Shown here piece by piece: positions 53,401-64,000 of a stretch of 64,000 nt of DNA. Numbering within the stretch: position 1 is the stretch's first letter; every line of letters starts with the position of its first letter. The stretch is taken from assembly GCA_946902985.2 (NCBI GenBank), contig OX336389.2:344322444-344386443 (forward strand), in the 5' to 3' direction. The DNA is from Meconema thalassinum (taxonomy: Eukaryota > Arthropoda > Insecta > Orthoptera > Tettigoniidae). The notes under the pieces were generated by a model that did not search any database, was not told the origin of the DNA, and saw only the letters and a program-made list of their open reading frames with translations. A program made the translations under genes and the position numbers.

Positions 53401-56400
53401 GTATAAAATGTAAAATTTTTCAAGTGTTTTGGGGTTGTAGAAACTTCTAAGTGCATAGACTACTTTAGGTCTACTGTGCTATGTCGGATTTCCAGCTGTA
53501 ATGCTTTGTTGATTTTCCTGGAGGCGTTAGTAGGGTTTATGGCATTAGGTTCCCTGTTATTAGGATCCGGGGGTATTATCCGTTGAATAGGTTTAAAGCA
53601 TGGTAGGAGGGAGTTGCACATCTTTGGGCTTCATGTAAATGGTGGCCTAGAGCCGGTGATGCTACCAGGATGCTTCTACAATGAGTGGACGGGGGTAGGT
53701 ATTTCCCGGGATTGCAAAAATATAAAAATTCCATGCAGGAGTAATACTAATGATAACCCAGGTGTGTGGGTGGGATATTCCATGCATGTGTCTGGATATG
53801 AGGCGTATCCGCACTCATCTAAGGATAGGTATCGGTCAATGTATAATAGTACTATTTCCCTTTCATGCGGGATTATTTAATTTAAAAAAATTGTTAATAT
53901 ATAAATTTGGCCTCATCTCTTACTTAGAGATGTGCATTACGCTTGCCATTCTTTCCGACGCACCCCTAATACTCAGGTGCTAGCATTGAGATCCAGGGCG
54001 TAGGAAGCCCTCTCTTTAAACGCATGAAGTCTATCAACCCCGCTGCGTATTTTGTCATGTAGTTTATGTGTTTTTATGTGTTTATGTGTCTGTGTTAGCT
54101 AATGTTGTAATTGTGAGGGTTATGGAAGGATGAGGTGGTACTATGTTGGCCTGTAGGCGTTATATTGGCTGTCTGGCTGGCCTTATCCACCTGTGCCCCT
54201 GCCATCCTCACCTGGTCAATCTGTTTACTGTCCGCTCCTTGGGATAGTAAAGTATGGTGACGCTATAACGTCACGACCTAATCTGGTCTTTCAGTTGCAA
54301 TGTTAATGCTGCCAGTGGTCGTAGTGCGACTGGTCATGTCCTGACCGTCTATGATGGTGTTAGGATTTAAAAGTAAGAAGAGAAGTGTTTATTGGGGAGG
54401 TCTGTTCCCTCAGAGTCCCTGTCTTTATTCGCCCCTGATTAGTGAGCGCGTGTGTGTGCTTATGTTCCGTTACACCATGCGGGCGGGTGGGCTGTTAAAG
54501 GCTAAGTCCTATCGTGTGTCGCGTGTTTGAGTGTCAGATGGCGCGTGTAACTTGTCAACATCTCTGTAGATATGCTCCTATGGTCCTGAGATAATGTGGC
54601 CCACAGTATCCGCATATTGCTAAATGTCCCAACTGTTGTAACAGTGCTGAAAAATGTATGGCATTATCATTGGTTTGTGTTTGTGATTTCATGGTCACTT
54701 CCGATATAACAATAGTGTCTGTCGGCAGCAGTGTTGCAATGCGGTGGACTCTGCAAGTCAGTATTTCGTCATGTTATGTTTTCATTTGTTTGTGTACATG
54801 AAGTCTCTGACATTGCGTATGACGGCTGTCGGAACGTGACTTTTTGCGAACGTCGGCATGTTGTTATTGCTTGAGATTCCGGGAGTGCCAGTGTGCTAAT
54901 CTGTCCCGCTTTTGTTAATCGATGTTATGTGTACACTGCTTTCGCAAGACTTTGTTTTGTGTAACCATGTGTAATCCATGTCTGGGAAGTCTATTGTGAT
55001 CCCCTTGGAGGTTACCGATAAAAAAAACTCCTGTGTCTATAGGCATGTGTCTGACCCAGTTATTTACTTATCTGTGGCCAACTTCAGTGTAAATGGGCGT
55101 CTGGATTTTTGTTTCCCATGGCGTCCAATTTTTGCTGGGATTCGGACCCGTGATCATGTAATTCTCCGTGTTCTATGTCTGCGTTGTGTTTCTGGGATTT
55201 AGTTGTCCTCAGTGTGGTTTTTTGATTGTGTCTTTCGTGCCAAAAATACCATTGGTTAGTTAGTTTTTGGCACGTGTGTGTAGTGTGGTCGTGGGTTCGG
55301 ACCCGGCTTGCTGTAAGGACCTGGTATGACGATATCTGTGCCGTATATACCATGGCACATGTATCGTGTATTTGAAATGCGCAGATGAAAATACGCATTC
55401 CTGTGAAGAGTTTGTGTGTTTTTGAATTCTCCTCGTAGTGTAATTTGGGGAGTTATAAGGTTTTGGATCTGACGTGAATGAATGTGTATGTCCCAGTTCA
55501 ACCTGGAGTGGTCTTAGTCTGTCTGTATGTGTGAAGGTCGCCCAGTCACGAGTGTCTTATCGCTGACGGCGATAGTATTGAATTACAATGGCGTGCGCAC
55601 TCACTTGTTACTTGTTTGACAATGCTCCGTGTCCGGCACGTGTGTGTGTCTGGGCCTGAGTGCTATCTCTGTAGTTGCGAGTAGGGCTTTCCGTAATATA
55701 AAAGAACCTTCCACTAAGTACATTCGTGTTCCCAAGTTTTGTGTTAACTGTAAGCGTGGGTCGAGTATATCCCTATTAATGGTACTAAATGTCGTTATGC
55801 ACGAGTGTCTCCGGGCCGCTAGTCGCGTGTTTGGTGACTAGGTGTCGGAGGTGATTTTGTTGTTTTCCGCGTATGAATATCTGTCAGTGGAACTGTCCTT
55901 TCTTATTATATCCTCCCATGGGATAATTACCCGACTTTGCACTCCTGGTATTCAGGAGATTGCGGGTTTGAGACAGTCTTTAACCAGGATAATTATTTCT
56001 GGTGCCATTCAGGCTTGTGTCTTCTGGACAGTTGTGTTAGCGTATTAACTTGTTATGTGGTAATGTGGGTTGACTGTGTGCCGTCCAAAAATATGTAGGC
56101 TTTCCCAAAGTCTGGGATTTTCACCCTATGGTGTTTGTGTTTTAGCTTGCGTGCTGTTATGGAGGCGAGAAAAAGTCATGTTATAGGCAGTGTAATGTGT
56201 CACGTATGCCTATGGATTAAATACATACAGTTCCACTTGGCTAACTTTCCTTTCTCGGGATTAGTGAAAGAGGCAAAAGAAAAAAAATAAGTTATGCAAC
56301 GCTCCGAATTAAGAGAGCACTTTGAAAAGAGAAAATATATTATATCCCGTCTGCGCAATGCTTTATGCTTATGAAAGCGGGTTGCCAGGCAGCGGTAATC

Positions 56401-56923
56401 TGTAAAGATTGTGTCGTATATAGTGCAAAAATGTTTAATAATGAAAAGTAGGACCTGAGTGTACTATTCACCTATTTGGTGACGTTAGTACGATAGTAAT
56501 CTAGTTACGTCTCAGGGGAATCTACCACTTTTGAAAAATAGTTTGAGATTCTTAATTCTTGCTACAATTAGGGCTCTCGCCCGTCACAAGAGAATCTATC
56601 AAACTGTGGGACCGGAACATAGAACCTTTAGTCATTTCTACTTAGAAAGACCCGCCTAAGCTCTATGCAGTGGTTTGTTGCTTAGGTTGTGTTCGGAATA
56701 GTTCTTTCCGGCCTTAAGCCGCGTGGCTCGCCTAATTGGCTTCCGGTCGGCTTTGCATATTAAGACTTTGCATTGCCCTAAATATGTCTTTACTTAATCA
56801 CGATTGTAAGCCATTGGTGGCCTAATATAAAAATGCTAGTGGCTCAAGAAAAAAAAACAAGAAGAATTTTGAATGATACATGAAAAAATGTGCAGTTTAT
56901 GTTTGTGTCCCTGGTGGAAGTCG
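50433..56923 (-). other. Long non-coding interior of the nested LTR element
   Basis: About 6.5 kb where pol would be expected. ORFs are short in all frames and none shows RT, protease, RNase H or integrase motifs. TG-rich on the plus strand, with scattered purine/pyrimidine runs and one 30 bp minisatellite (52755-52936). Reads like structured or filler RNA rather than a decayed pol, though old decay cannot be excluded. Confidence 0.6.
52755..52936 (-). repeat. 30 bp tandem repeat, about six copies
   Basis: Unit TCTTCGCCCTTATTGGCAGTAATAGTATCC, given here in pieces: TCTTCGCCCTTATTGGCAG then TAATAGTATCC. Copies differ at one or two bases. The 30-base period keeps frames open on both strands and creates repetitive but probably meaningless ORFs. 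Confidence 0.9.
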
Positions 56924-58279
56924 TTATCCCCGTCCGAGCGTCCTTGCTCGGAAAGGTGAATACTTTTGCCCTGTCACTAAGGTGTAGGCCCCTGGAATCC
57001 ACTGAGGTGCCCCTTTGCTGTTTTCCGGAGGAATTTGTAGCAAAGTAAGACTGGGCCTACTTTCACCGTAATGCCTTGCTGTTGTACTGAGTGTATTTCT
57101 GTCTAAGGGACTAATTGCGCTCTGCGCTACCCTAGCAGAGTTTACGGGTGTGTGTGTATTTTTGCCTGACCGGTCTCGTGGGGTAGGTAATAGGACCTTT
57201 CTTATGCCCCGTGTACTGTGTGTTAGCGCCTGGTCAGAGTGTGCGAGTGTGTGTTGTGTACCCTGAGGGCCTGAAGGCAACACCCTCTTATGCATTCGCA
57301 CCTGGGGTACAAATGCTGGTGCCCGCTTCCATTCTGGCAGAACTGCCCTTTGGACTAGCGGCAAAGGCCGTTTGATTGCCTGTGTTTGCCCTGGCGATGT
57401 AGTGGCGTGTAGTCTGACCGCTCTCTGGCCTGTGGCCACGGTAGACTCCTGCCATTGTGTTTGCCTATTTGTGTAGGTGTATGTGGGCTTAATGTGCTGT
57501 AGGACGGGCTCTATGTCTTCAGCCCATGACGTGGTTACCTCCAGTTTTCTCCCTGTTATGTCATGTGTATTCGGGAGTCCTGGCGTCAACTCCCTCTCGT
57601 TCGTCCGTTGTGAGGGGGTTGGCCTAGGTTCTGCTCCTCGGTTTGGCAAAATTGCCTTCCGAACCGGAGCTAAGGGATGTGTAATGGTGTAACTTTGTCC
57701 CCGCAGTGTATTGGAGTCTAACCTGGCCGTCTTCTGGACTGTGGTCACGGTGAACTCCTTCCCTTGTGTGTCAGTACGTGGCGAGAGGGACATCCTCGCA
57801 AATTGCTGCGTTAGCGTATCTACGCTTATGTCCTCTCTCGGCTGGGCTTGCGGCCCTGCCACGAACTCAAAAATGGCCTTGTTAGCTTGGAGCTCGCGGT
57901 ACTCGTCCCAAATTTGGGTGTACTGCCTATTGAGGCATATGGCCTGTTCGGCGACTTTTGTGCCACTAGTCCCTATCCGGTGGTGTTCCCTGATGAGTGT
58001 CTCCCATTGCTGGAACATGAACTCGTGTCGGCAGTGTAGTTGCCAGTGTGCCTTAATGATTTGTGTACGGAGGGTGGGGATTTTCGTCCGAATCTTGCGA
58101 TTCTTAGCGCTGCGGCGTGGCCGGACAAGTGCCCTTATGATCCGCATATACTGGGCGTGCAGGAGCTGCTGAAACCTTCTGAGGTAGTCCTGCCTTGTTT
58201 CAAAGACCTTGTGCCAGGCAATTAATTCCTGGTACTCCCCAATGCTCCTCAGCACAGCTAGGCGGTATAGGGGGGCCAT
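56924..58279 (-). CDS. 451-codon ORF of the nested LTR element, Gag position, unrecognised
   Basis: Intact, ATG at 58279, 275 bases after the 5' LTR. Residues 1-150 are helical and rich in Arg, Gln and Trp (RQDYLRRFQQLLHAQYMRII...). Residues 170-350 contain two diverged copies of a segment of about 45-70 residues: 'TVTTVQKTARLDSNTLRGQ' with 'APVRKAILPNRG', and 'STVATGQRAVRLHATTSPGQ' with 'PLVQRAVLPEWKR'. The rest is basic and Pro/Thr-rich. No CCHC knuckle, protease or membrane segment. The location and basic, helical N-terminus fit a Gag-like structural protein, but no family is recognised. An open frame this long in an otherwise ORF-less element suggests recent selection. Confidence 0.7.
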   Translation of the reverse strand: MAPLYRLAVLRSIGEYQELIAWHKVFETRQDYLRRFQQLLHAQYMRIIRALVRPRRSAKNRKIRTKIPTLRTQIIKAHWQLHCRHEFMFQQWETLIREHHRIGTSGTKVAEQAICLNRQYTQIWDEYRELQANKAIFEFVAGPQAQPREDISVDTLTQQFARMSLSPRTDTQGKEFTVTTVQKTARLDSNTLRGQSYTITHPLAPVRKAILPNRGAEPRPTPSQRTNERELTPGLPNTHDITGRKLEVTTSWAEDIEPVLQHIKPTYTYTNRQTQWQESTVATGQRAVRLHATTSPGQTQAIKRPLPLVQRAVLPEWKRAPAFVPQVRMHKRVLPSGPQGTQHTLAHSDQALTHSTRGIRKVLLPTPRDRSGKNTHTPVNSARVAQSAISPLDRNTLSTTARHYGESRPSLTLLQIPPENSKGAPQWIPGAYTLVTGQKYSPFRARTLGRG

Positions 58280-58532
58280 GCCGAATGAAGTGTATGCGTC
58301 TTCTAAAAAAAAAACTGTGCGTGTTTGGCAGTGTATCGTATATCTCTATGATCCTTTCGGGGGCTGGGGGGTTGGTGTGGGAGAAAAAAAATCCCTGTGT
58401 AGCTAGTGAGAAGCAAAAATGATGCTTTCTGTCAGAGAAAAAATATTTTTCACTATTTCGCTTGGCTGCGTACGGTAGGGGTCGTTTCTACTACGAGGGC
58501 TCGTTGTATGAGTCCCACCCTTACTGTGCGTA

Positions 58533-58550
58533 GTAGAGGCGCCTCCACCA
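58533..58550 (-). promoter_or_regulatory. Candidate primer-binding site of the nested LTR element
   Basis: Minus-strand TGGTGGAGGCGCCTC starts three bases after the 5' LTR. It begins with TGG, as needed to pair with the CCA end of a tRNA, and fits the minus orientation. The tRNA is not identified. Confidence 0.5.
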
Positions 58551-58553
58551 AAT

Positions 58554-59432
58554 TGTTTTAGATCCCTTAGTTGGGGGTAGTTGGATCTAGAACATATGTG
58601 TTAGTGTACCAATTTGGAAGGTGATTCCTAGAGAGGGCAGCTTACCGTAGCTGGGTAAGCTCACCAGTGTAGAGTGTTGTATGATGTTTAAATGCTAAAG
58701 GGTGCTCCTGTAAAGACGTAAGTATCGCTTATGGGGATGATCTGCTGGGCGCAGGTTAATGTACTAGACTCCCAGCTGGTCAGAAGGAATTATATAACAA
58801 TCCTGCTTGTGTCAGCTATGCTGGCGGCTTGCAGCCAGCGGTCGCGTGTGTGAGACACAATAGAACTTGAGCCGGCGATTACAGGCTACTGTTGTCACGC
58901 TTACTCGTGACGAGAGTCGGGAAGGGTGTTAGGATGTGAAGAGGCGTGTAATTACGAATACAAGGTGTAGTTTACTGACCAAGTATTTATTGGTCAGTGA
59001 TGTATGAAATTGTATGTCCCTTTTAGGGAAGTGTGAACAATAGTGCAAATTAGGTGTACAAGTTTGTGGGGTAGGTTTTACAGAGTATAGGATATCTGAA
59101 CACTGCTGACTCACCTGATGATAACAGCTAGGGCCTCCGGCTGACACACTGTATGACTGATAATCGAGAGAGAGTGTGTCCTCATTAAGGCCTTCCTCTT
59201 ATAGGCTTTGGTGTTGTACTGTCAGCATTCCATTGGCATAGCTGCCCCAGTTAGTTATAGTGTAGATATTTATAGTGTGATGCAAGTGTTTGGCAAGCCT
59301 TCCAAGTTGGTCAGCCGCCCTCACTGTGTAAAAGATGCTGTTCTGGACTTATGAGATTTGCCAGTTAGGGATGGTTTTAATAGATGATGGAGGGTGGCTT
59401 CCAGGGGGTGCAACCCCCTGGGGGCCTGGACA
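58554..59432 (-). repeat. 5' LTR of the nested element
   Basis: 879 bp. Differs from the other LTR by roughly ten substitutions or small indels, for example near 58698, 58851, 59266, 59322, 59355, 59407 and 59429. Confidence 0.95.
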
Positions 59433-59903
59433 GCTGTGTAGCAGAACGAACCTAGCACTACTGCACAGTTTTAGTCTTAGAGGCTTGAAATTTATTTTGC
59501 TGGTAGAAGGGGTCAGGGCCATTTATTTATGTTAAACATTTTTTTTTGTAAAACTCCTAGTTTCCAAAATATAGGAATTTCAAAATTGGACTGTTTTCAA
59601 AAAAACATAAAAAATTAAAAAAGTGTTATGATAAAAAATAAAGGACATAGAGACCGTTCGTTTGAGCCATAGCACAACATTCTATCATGTTTGGTTTTCA
59701 AACTATGACTTACTTTCAAAAACAAAAATTTTCAAAAAAAAATATATAACGAGTGGGCCATAGGAAAGAGGACGCCAGCTCGAGTCCAACGACACCTCAT
59801 TTGTCAAAATCGGACCATGCGTTCGAGAGATACTAATTATTTTAACATGTACCGTCGGGTACAAATAAAATGGGTGGCTTGGAATCGGCCTTGCTCCCCT
59901 ACT
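59433..59903 (-). repeat. Polinton B right TIR, outer part
   Basis: Inverted match of 33866-34330. Carries the outermost copy of the CGAACGCATGG motif (about 59765-59830) and ends CCCCTACT before GTACTC. Confidence 0.92.
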
Positions 59904-59909
59904 GTACTC

Positions 59910-60017
59910 CGCTATAGCACTCAGATCAGAATTAAATTCCATGGCAAAGACGGGAATCGGACCCGAACCTCCGCTGTGACAGCCAGGAATGGTAGCCACT
60001 ACGCCACGAGGCAGACT
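59910..60017 (-). mobile_element. SINE copy, 5' (tRNA head) part, beyond Polinton B
   Basis: Completes the SINE at 33640-33859. Minus-strand head CCTCGTGGCGTAGTGGC with B-box GGTTCGGGTCCGATTCCCG-type sequence, and 'AATTTAATTCTGATCTGAG' at the join. Confidence 0.8.
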
Positions 60018-60088
60018 GAACATTTTAAAACTGTATAGTAACTGAGCATTTCTAATCGGGTAATTGTGATGATTACATTTGCTTTAAG

Positions 60089-60953
60089 CAGGGGCGGATC
60101 AAGGAGAGGGCGTGGAGGGCGACCGCCCAGGGCCCCGTGGTCCGGGGGACCTCACCCCATGGATTGTTTTAAATTTAATTAATTATGCTTTTCAAACTTT
60201 TCAAACTAATTTATAATTCATATACTTTTTTCAGTGCAGCTATGACCTCCCGTGACCGTTTATCAAGTTTAAATTTCAGTATAATAATAATAATATCGTA
60301 TGGCCTCGGGTGCTGGGTGCAAGCTTTGTTATTTGACACCCAAAGGGTAGCTTGCATGTCGAATTTCGTTTTTCCTTGAAGCACTATGAAAGTCAAGGAG
60401 GTTAGATATCTAAGCTCCTTGAACACTATAGTGCTTTCTATAGTAGAGAAATGAGGAACTTTGTGTTGGCGGAAACTCCGGAGATTAATTTTGCCATTAT
60501 GAACTCGGCCTACTGAATTCAAATGGGTTCTTCGACATGCCAACATCGTATGACATGCGTGTCGTATTTTTGCTGCCTTTCAATAATCACTTACCAAGGC
60601 CAGGGGCGAACCTGAAAGCTTAGGGTTAGTAGACCGACACGTTGACCACTCACCCACCGTGGCAAGGTAGATTTCAGTGAAATGATGGAAGACTTCAGTC
60701 GGGAAAAAGGTCGCAAAATAATATTTTAATAATGCATAGTTGACATACCGTAATCTTCCTCAAGAGGACGTAAAGGTTTCTTTCATATTATTAAAGAAAT
60801 GTACTGTAGTGTATTCAGAATATTGTAACTATTCTCTATTTTATTATTATTACAAAACTATTTTCCATTTAATTTGCTTTTTTTATTTCCTATTGTTGTG
60901 GGCCCCACCTTATCATATCGCCCAGGGCCCCGCAAGGCTCGGATCCGCCACTG
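60089..60953. mobile_element. Non-autonomous hAT-type element with 8 bp TSD
   Basis: Ends CAGGGGCGGATC and (inverted) CAGTGGCGGATCC, followed by related GGGCCC-rich subterminal DNA at both ends. Flanked by GCTTTAAG at 60081-60088 and 60954-60961. CAG-type ends with an 8 bp TSD are the hAT signature. At 865 bp it has no transposase ORF. A tRNA-like minus-strand sequence at about 60600-60660 (GGTGGGTGAGTGGTC with AGGTTCGCCCC) suggests an older SINE inside it. Confidence 0.88.
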
Positions 60954-60961
60954 GCTTTAAG

Positions 60962-61644
60962 GGCTGGAACACCGAGGTCATTGTTTTCGTGAACAAAAGC
61001 ACATTCGAGGTGCCCGGGACCGAGACTACCTTGAACTATAGAAAAACTCTGACTTATGAAAATACACTTTTAGCAGCACTCAGTGAATAAAATCAAAGCA
61101 TTAACTGCCACGTACACAAACAATACGGTCCAAGACCAGGCTGGTTTATTTTGATAACGTGGCGGTGATATATAATTCTCAGCTTCCTCATTATCGACCG
61201 GTTCGCGGGGCGGATATGTTTACATTCCATGTCTGCGTGGAGCCATGGCTTTTAAAGCTCGAGGCACAGCGCTGTCAACTCTCCACAGTAACCGCTGAGA
61301 GCAAGCAGCGAGATTGGACAGAACTGCATGCTACTGTGCAACACTGGACACCTGTCTAGCGAGCTGGACTCTGAACTCCACGCGGAGTGATGGAGTGACA
61401 GAAGAACCATCGGCGATTGGTCAACAGCGAACAGAGATAAATATGGTTATTGTCGGCGCGTGGTACTGCGTAACGTTTGAGTCACCGGTCGTTAACGAGG
61501 AATTTGAGAGAACTACACTGTAGGTGAGAAGGAGGGAGTGGCGGAGATGGATAGGATCGGGGAATTGGTGGACGGCGTTCAAGGTCAGTGTCAACAAGCA
61601 CGTCGCCCATGTTTACCTTACGCGCACAGAAACTGACGATTTGT
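60962..61644. other. Unassigned DNA between hAT and LINE
   Basis: ORFs of up to 69 codons without recognisable motifs; slightly GC-richer than its surroundings. No repeat boundaries found. Confidence 0.4.
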
Positions 61645-64000
61645 TATTTTTTTTATTTTTATTTTTATTACATTAATTTATAGTCGCTTTAACTTAGAAA
61701 GGCTTATCGCGACTTTCACTGTAGATTTACATTATACAATACAATACATTCAATACATTGAATTGAATACACTATAAAATCATAAAATGAACACTAGAAA
61801 TAAAGAAAAGTTCCACTACTATGAGTTGATCAATCAGATTTTGAAATAAAGTCCCAAGTCTTTGAAGAACTTGATGAGTTTTTTGAGCTGTGAAAGAGAT
61901 GAGAAGGCCTCACATATCTTCTTGGGAATGCTGTTGTGCTGGCGCCAGTGGTTGTAGAGAGCACACTCTAAGATTATGTGCTGCACAGTCAGTACGCTGT
62001 TACATGTTGAGCAGATAGCGGGTTGTTTCTTCTCGAGGAGATAGCTGTGGGTGATGTTGGTATGACCTATTCTTATTCGTGACATTAGAACTTGATCTTG
62101 CCTGGAAAGTTTACGATGGAAATATTGTTCTGTGGTTCCTGATGTTATTTCATGGAGTTTACTGGTAGAAGTTCTAAGCCAATGATTATTCCACTGTTGG
62201 AATACTTTTCTTTTGACGTAGGAAATGACGTCAGTATGGGGTGTAGCGATTGTAGGATCACATAAAGGAAGAAGTGTGGCTTCTTTAGCTGCTTGATCGG
62301 CAGATTCATTGCCATGAATGCCTCCGTGAGAGGGTACCCATACAAATATGACTTGTTTACCTTGCTTCACCACTTTATGGAATATCACTTGAATTTCTTG
62401 TACAAGGACGTTTGTCGAAGATAGATTCTCTATTGCGTTTAATGCACTTCGTGAATCAGAGTAAATAATAAATGAGTTGTTGCAGCTGGCTGTATTCAAA
62501 ATGTATATCATGGCCTGTTTAAGTGCAAAGAGTTCATTAGAATAGACAGTGAAAGATTCAGAAAGTCGAAAAAGCATGGTATGGTCAGGATAAATTATCC
62601 CACAGCCGTTTCTTTCATCATATTTCGAACCATCAGTATAAATAGCACTGTGCATTGGGTATCTATTGGAGATTTCAAGAAATAATCGATGGTACTGTGA
62701 TCTGTCAGTTTGGTTTTTAACTAAGTTGTTCAGTTCGAAGTTGACTGTTGGTAAGGTAATTGTCCACGGTGGGATATCAAGAGAATGGTCTGAGAGTAGT
62801 ATGGGAGGAAAATCTAGGTTTAATTCTTCAAGGAACTTGGATATTCTGACATTGAAGGGCGAAGGTTGTCGTCTTGATTCAGTGTTTGTTCTTGTGTGGC
62901 TGTTAGTAGGAAAAACATACGACTTAATGCGTGATTTAGTCATAGTTGACACTTTGAGTGCATATGATATACTTAGTTGTTTACGTCAAATTGCAAGAGG
63001 TGGTTCATTGGCTTCTATTTGCATACTGGTTACTGGACTGGTGCGGCGAGTTCCCAGAGGAATTCGAAGAGCAGCTGACTGGATAGAATCGAGGATCTTG
63101 AGGGAAGACGCTGTTGAAGAGTTGTATACTATACTGCCATAATCTAATTTGGCCCTAATAATTGATCTATAAGTATTCATGAGCAGTTGATAGTCTGCTC
63201 CCCAGTTTGTTGCTGCGAGAATCTTCATTAAATTAATCCGTCGTAGACACTCATCCTTGAGATTTTTCAGGTATGGAATCCAACTTAATTTACTATCAAA
63301 CAGAATTCCCCGGATTTTAAGAGTTGATACTGTCTCAATTTTATGATTGTTTATGTTCAGCTCGGGATCTGGTACAGAGTGATTGTTTTTAGAGAATACT
63401 ATGCATTTAGACTTTGTTTTGGAGAACTTGAACCCAGTAATCTTGGCCCATTGTTGAATATTTTCAAGTGATTCTTGAAGTAGTTGTTGAATAGTTGAAC
63501 TATTTCTTCCAGGACTGAATATGGTCAAATCATCGGCAAAAAAGACAAGCCTTTACTGGCAAGTGGATGTTGGATACAATTCCGTTTATTGCGACCAGGA
63601 ATAAAGTAACACTGATGACTGATCCTTGAGGGACTCCATTGTCGATTGTAACTTCCTGTGACAAAATTCCATTTGTCTTAACTTGAATTCTACGATCTTT
63701 GAGGAAATTGTAGATGAAGTAGACCATATTTCCTGAAATGTTATATTCCATCAATGATTTAAGTACGTGGTCTTTGAACACCATGTCATATGTCTTTTCA
63801 ATATCTAGACTAACTACTATGAGGTGTTGGTTATTTAGGAAAGCCTCCCGAATTTCAGATTCCAAACTTATGAGAGTATCGACAGTTGAACGTCCTTTAC
63901 GAAACCCACTTTGTACATCACTAAAAAAGTTTATATGTACAAGATACCATCGTAATGGCTCTGCGCCATTGAGCAGGGAACGTCAGAGAGGTCCATATGT
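61645..64000 (-). mobile_element. Non-LTR retrotransposon (I/Jockey group with RNase H), 3' part
   Basis: Runs off the right edge; the 3' end is an AT-rich tail (minus-strand TAATAAAAATAAAAATAAAA) at about 61645-61672. The 3' UTR has a (TGTAT)-like run and no gene. Only the second ORF's C-terminal half is in the window. Confidence 0.85.
61834..63995 (-). pseudogene. LINE ORF2 fragment: reverse transcriptase, RNase H, zinc knuckle
   Basis: RT part: SLDIEKTYDMVFKDHVLKSL, GVPQGSVISVTLFLVAIN, then the FADDLTIF catalytic box split by a frameshift near 63530-63545. The thumb region has ILFDSKLSW and AALRIPLGTRRTSP. An in-frame TGA lies at 62988-62986. RNase H follows in the same frame: YTDGS (first Asp), YSNELFALKQA (Glu), YSDSRSALNAI (Asp) and GNESADQAAKEA (last Asp). 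A C-x2-C...H...C knuckle (CSTCNSVLTVQHIILEC) precedes the stop at 61834. RNase H plus the C-terminal knuckle points to the I/R1/Jockey group; the exact clade needs a tree. Confidence 0.9.

Larger units (their letters stand above)
49542..59432 (-). mobile_element. 9.9 kb LTR retroelement nested in Polinton B, gag-like ORF only
   Basis: Direct repeats of 878 and 879 bp with TG...CA ends are flanked by GCTG (49538-49541 and 59433-59436). Orientation is minus. A primer-binding candidate adjoins the 58554 LTR, the single large ORF follows it, and a purine tract (minus-strand AGAGGAGGAGGC) adjoins the 50419 LTR. By eye the LTRs differ at about ten positions, so it is fairly young. The 8.1 kb interior has one 451-codon ORF and no recognisable protease, RT, RNase H or integrase. 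It behaves like a large non-autonomous (LARD-like) element. The superfamily is not determinable from what is visible. Confidence 0.9.
33866..59903. mobile_element. Polinton B: adintovirus-like Polinton/Maverick, with a nested LTR element
   Basis: Starts AGTAGGGGAGCAAGG, ends with its complement, and is flanked by the 6 bp duplication GTACTC (33860-33865 and 59904-59909). TIRs are about 1.43 kb. Removing the nested LTR element and its duplication leaves about 16.1 kb, normal for the family. It encodes PolB, packaging ATPase, adenain-like protease, two capsid-type proteins and a retroviral-type integrase, the full Polinton core. Phospholipase A2, BIR, fibre-like and pVI-like genes are added. 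Nearly every gene has one or two lesions. Confidence 0.95.

Noticed and set aside
55842..56048. Short ORFs in the LTR element interior as pol fragments
   Set aside because: No RT, RNase H or integrase motif in any of them on either strand.

Overview
The window is repeat-rich arthropod DNA, most likely from an insect with a large genome. The evidence is the mixture of BEL/Pao, Transib, hAT, I/Jockey-like and Polinton/Maverick elements with tRNA-derived SINEs. I see no ordinary host gene. Almost everything between 1 and 64000 is a mobile element or an insertion inside one, and seven insertions can be closed to the base by their target-site duplications (TSDs).

Layout. 1-3058: broken BEL/Pao pol, with a possible very short 3' LTR at 3074-3188. 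4237-4564: SINE. 6785-9335: a SINE split by a Transib transposon (7033-9233, TSD CGGCG). 9417-31102: Polinton A, a 21.7 kb giant palindrome (TSD GTTGTG). Each arm carries the same promoter, two 5'-leader introns, a triplicated intronic CRE/E-box block and a zinc-finger plus protein-primed-type DNA polymerase B gene. The left-arm polymerase is interrupted by a 7.85 kb array (15609-23459) of about 1.4 kb promoter-ORF-poly(A) cassettes, three forward and two reverse plus fragments. 31195-33859: three copies of a SINE family and unassigned AT-rich DNA. 33866-59903: Polinton B (TSD GTACTC), an adintovirus-like Maverick with 1.4 kb terminal inverted repeats (TIRs). Its right TIR is split by a 9.9 kb LTR element (49542-59432, TSD GCTG). 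60089-60953: a hAT element (TSD GCTTTAAG). 61645-64000: an RNase H-bearing LINE on the minus strand.

Polinton B is an old virus-like genome. PolB lies on the left (+). A minus-strand block carries a parvovirus-type phospholipase A2, a Cys/His protein, a nuclease-like protein, an IAP/BIR protein, major and minor capsid proteins, a maturation protease, a pVI/core-like protein and a fibre-like protein. On the right (+) are the packaging ATPase, a conserved unknown protein and a retroviral-type integrase with a chromodomain. Most of these genes carry single stops or frameshifts, so the copy is recently dead.

Polinton A, by contrast, shows no integrase, capsid, protease or ATPase. It is two polymerase genes facing each other around a minisatellite loop. 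Its outermost DNA shares a near-identical subterminal motif with Polinton B, so it could have been mobilised in trans.

The least explained sequences are the cassette array, whose unit has a basic/RG-rich ORF with a second open frame conserved across it; the palindromic polymerase-only Polinton itself; and the LTR element, whose 8.1 kb interior has one unrecognised 451-codon ORF and no pol.
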